Source of the DNA: DATILL01 sp035476575
Lineage (GTDB): Bacteria; Actinomycetota; Actinomycetes; Mycobacteriales; JACQDL01
DNA length: 14,965 nt
Direction: 5' to 3'
Assembly (NCBI GenBank): GCA_035476575.1
Contig: DATILL010000139.1
Span: 1 to 14,965 of the forward strand
The translations under genes and the position numbers were made by a program. This document shows, one piece after another, positions 14,410-14,965 of the stretch (positions are counted from its first letter, which is position 1; every line of letters begins with the position of its first letter). Below the pieces are notes generated by a model. That model ran no database searches. It was not told the origin of the DNA and saw only the letters and a program-made list of their open reading frames with translations.

Positions 14410-14965
14410 ATGACCGTCGAGACGACGCAGGGCACGGTGGCCGTCACCATCGACGGCTTCGAGATCCGGGTGCCGAAGGGCACCCTGGTGATCCGGGCCG
14501 CCGAGATGCTCGGCATCCAGATCCCGCGGTTCTGCGACCACCCGCTGCTCGACCCGATCGGCGCCTGCCGCCAGTGCCTGGTCGAGGTGGAGGGCCAGCG
14601 CAAGCCGCTGGCCTCGTGCACCACCGCCTGCACCGAGGGCATGGTGGTCAAGACGCAGCTCACCTCCGCCGTCGCCGACAAGGCGCAGCACGGCGTGATG
14701 GAGTTCCTGCTCATCAACCACCCGCTCGACTGCCCGATGTGCGACAAGGGCGGCGAGTGCCCGCTGCAGAACCAGGCCATGTCCTCCGGCCAGGGCGAGA
14801 CCAGGTTCGCCGAAGACAAGCGGACCTTCGACAAGCCGGTGCCGATCTCCACCCAGGTGCTGCTCGACCGCGAGCGCTGCATCTCCTGTACCCGGTGCGT
14901 CCGCACCTCCGAGGAGATCGCCGGGGACGCCTTCATCGACTTCATCGACCGCGGGCCGGCCCAGT
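14410..14965 (+). CDS. nuoG: NADH-quinone oxidoreductase subunit G, N-terminal fragment
   Basis: The first 185 codons of the 75-kDa subunit are present and the gene runs off the right edge. Ligands in order are C42, C53, C56 and C70 for the [2Fe-2S] cluster ('FCDHPLLDPIGACRQC' then 'ASC'), H104, C108, C111 and C117 for the His/Cys-ligated N5 cluster ('HPLDCPMCDKGGEC'), and C157, C160 and C163 ('RCISCTRC') of the next 4Fe-4S cluster, whose last cysteine lies beyond the window. The ATG directly follows the nuoF TAG, and the Shine-Dalgarno would lie within the nuoF end. The remaining molybdopterin-like domain is not visible. Confidence 0.96.
   Translation, partial: MTVETTQGTVAVTIDGFEIRVPKGTLVIRAAEMLGIQIPRFCDHPLLDPIGACRQCLVEVEGQRKPLASCTTACTEGMVVKTQLTSAVADKAQHGVMEFLLINHPLDCPMCDKGGECPLQNQAMSSGQGETRFAEDKRTFDKPVPISTQVLLDRERCISCTRCVRTSEEIAGDAFIDFIDRGPAQ

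Overview
The window is very GC-rich, with GTG starts, Shine-Dalgarno-less genes and gene families typical of Actinobacteria. The futalosine menaquinone genes, the actinobacterial MenG/MenJ-type proteins and a classical nuo operon point to an actinomycete. A Micromonosporaceae-like organism is my best guess, but the family level is inference only.

Layout. (1) 1-153, minus strand: the N-terminus of an ECF-type RNA polymerase sigma factor, cut by the window edge and divergent from what follows. (2) 422-3591, plus strand: mqnE (aminofutalosine synthase), an unusual intergenic region with three copies of a 31-bp repeat, a small DUF4229-like membrane protein, mqnA (chorismate dehydratase) and a cyclase/formamidase-like metal hydrolase. 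(3) 3588-4213, minus strand: a vapBC-type toxin-antitoxin pair inserted between the hydrolase and mqnC. (4) 4298-7472, plus strand: mqnC (radical SAM cyclase), an MqnX-like aminofutalosine deaminase and menG (demethylmenaquinone methyltransferase). (5) 7554-7864: a small MT0933-family charged protein followed by a strong hairpin terminator. (6) 7895-14965, plus strand: a promoter with a near-perfect Rex operator, a menJ-like geranylgeranyl reductase, then nuoA-B-C-D-E-F and the start of nuoG.

Functionally this is one respiratory block. MqnA, MqnE, the deaminase and MqnC make the menaquinone head-group precursor from chorismate. MenG methylates the ring after prenylation, and the MenJ-like reductase probably saturates part of the isoprenoid tail. 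The nuo operon encodes complex I, which reduces the quinone. mqnB (or an equivalent hydrolase), mqnD and the prenyltransferase steps are not in the window. The Rex site suggests that at least menJ-nuo is controlled by the NADH/NAD+ ratio.

The most notable signals outside the genes are: the 31-bp repeat trio with a long symmetric hairpin (1591-1729); a recurrent leaderless start architecture (TA-N3-T, 6-7 nt, then ATG/GTG) at mqnE, the DUF4229 gene, mqnA, mqnC and vapB; the Rex operator at 7938-7955; and a palindromic candidate operator in the 84-bp vapB/mqnC divergent spacer.
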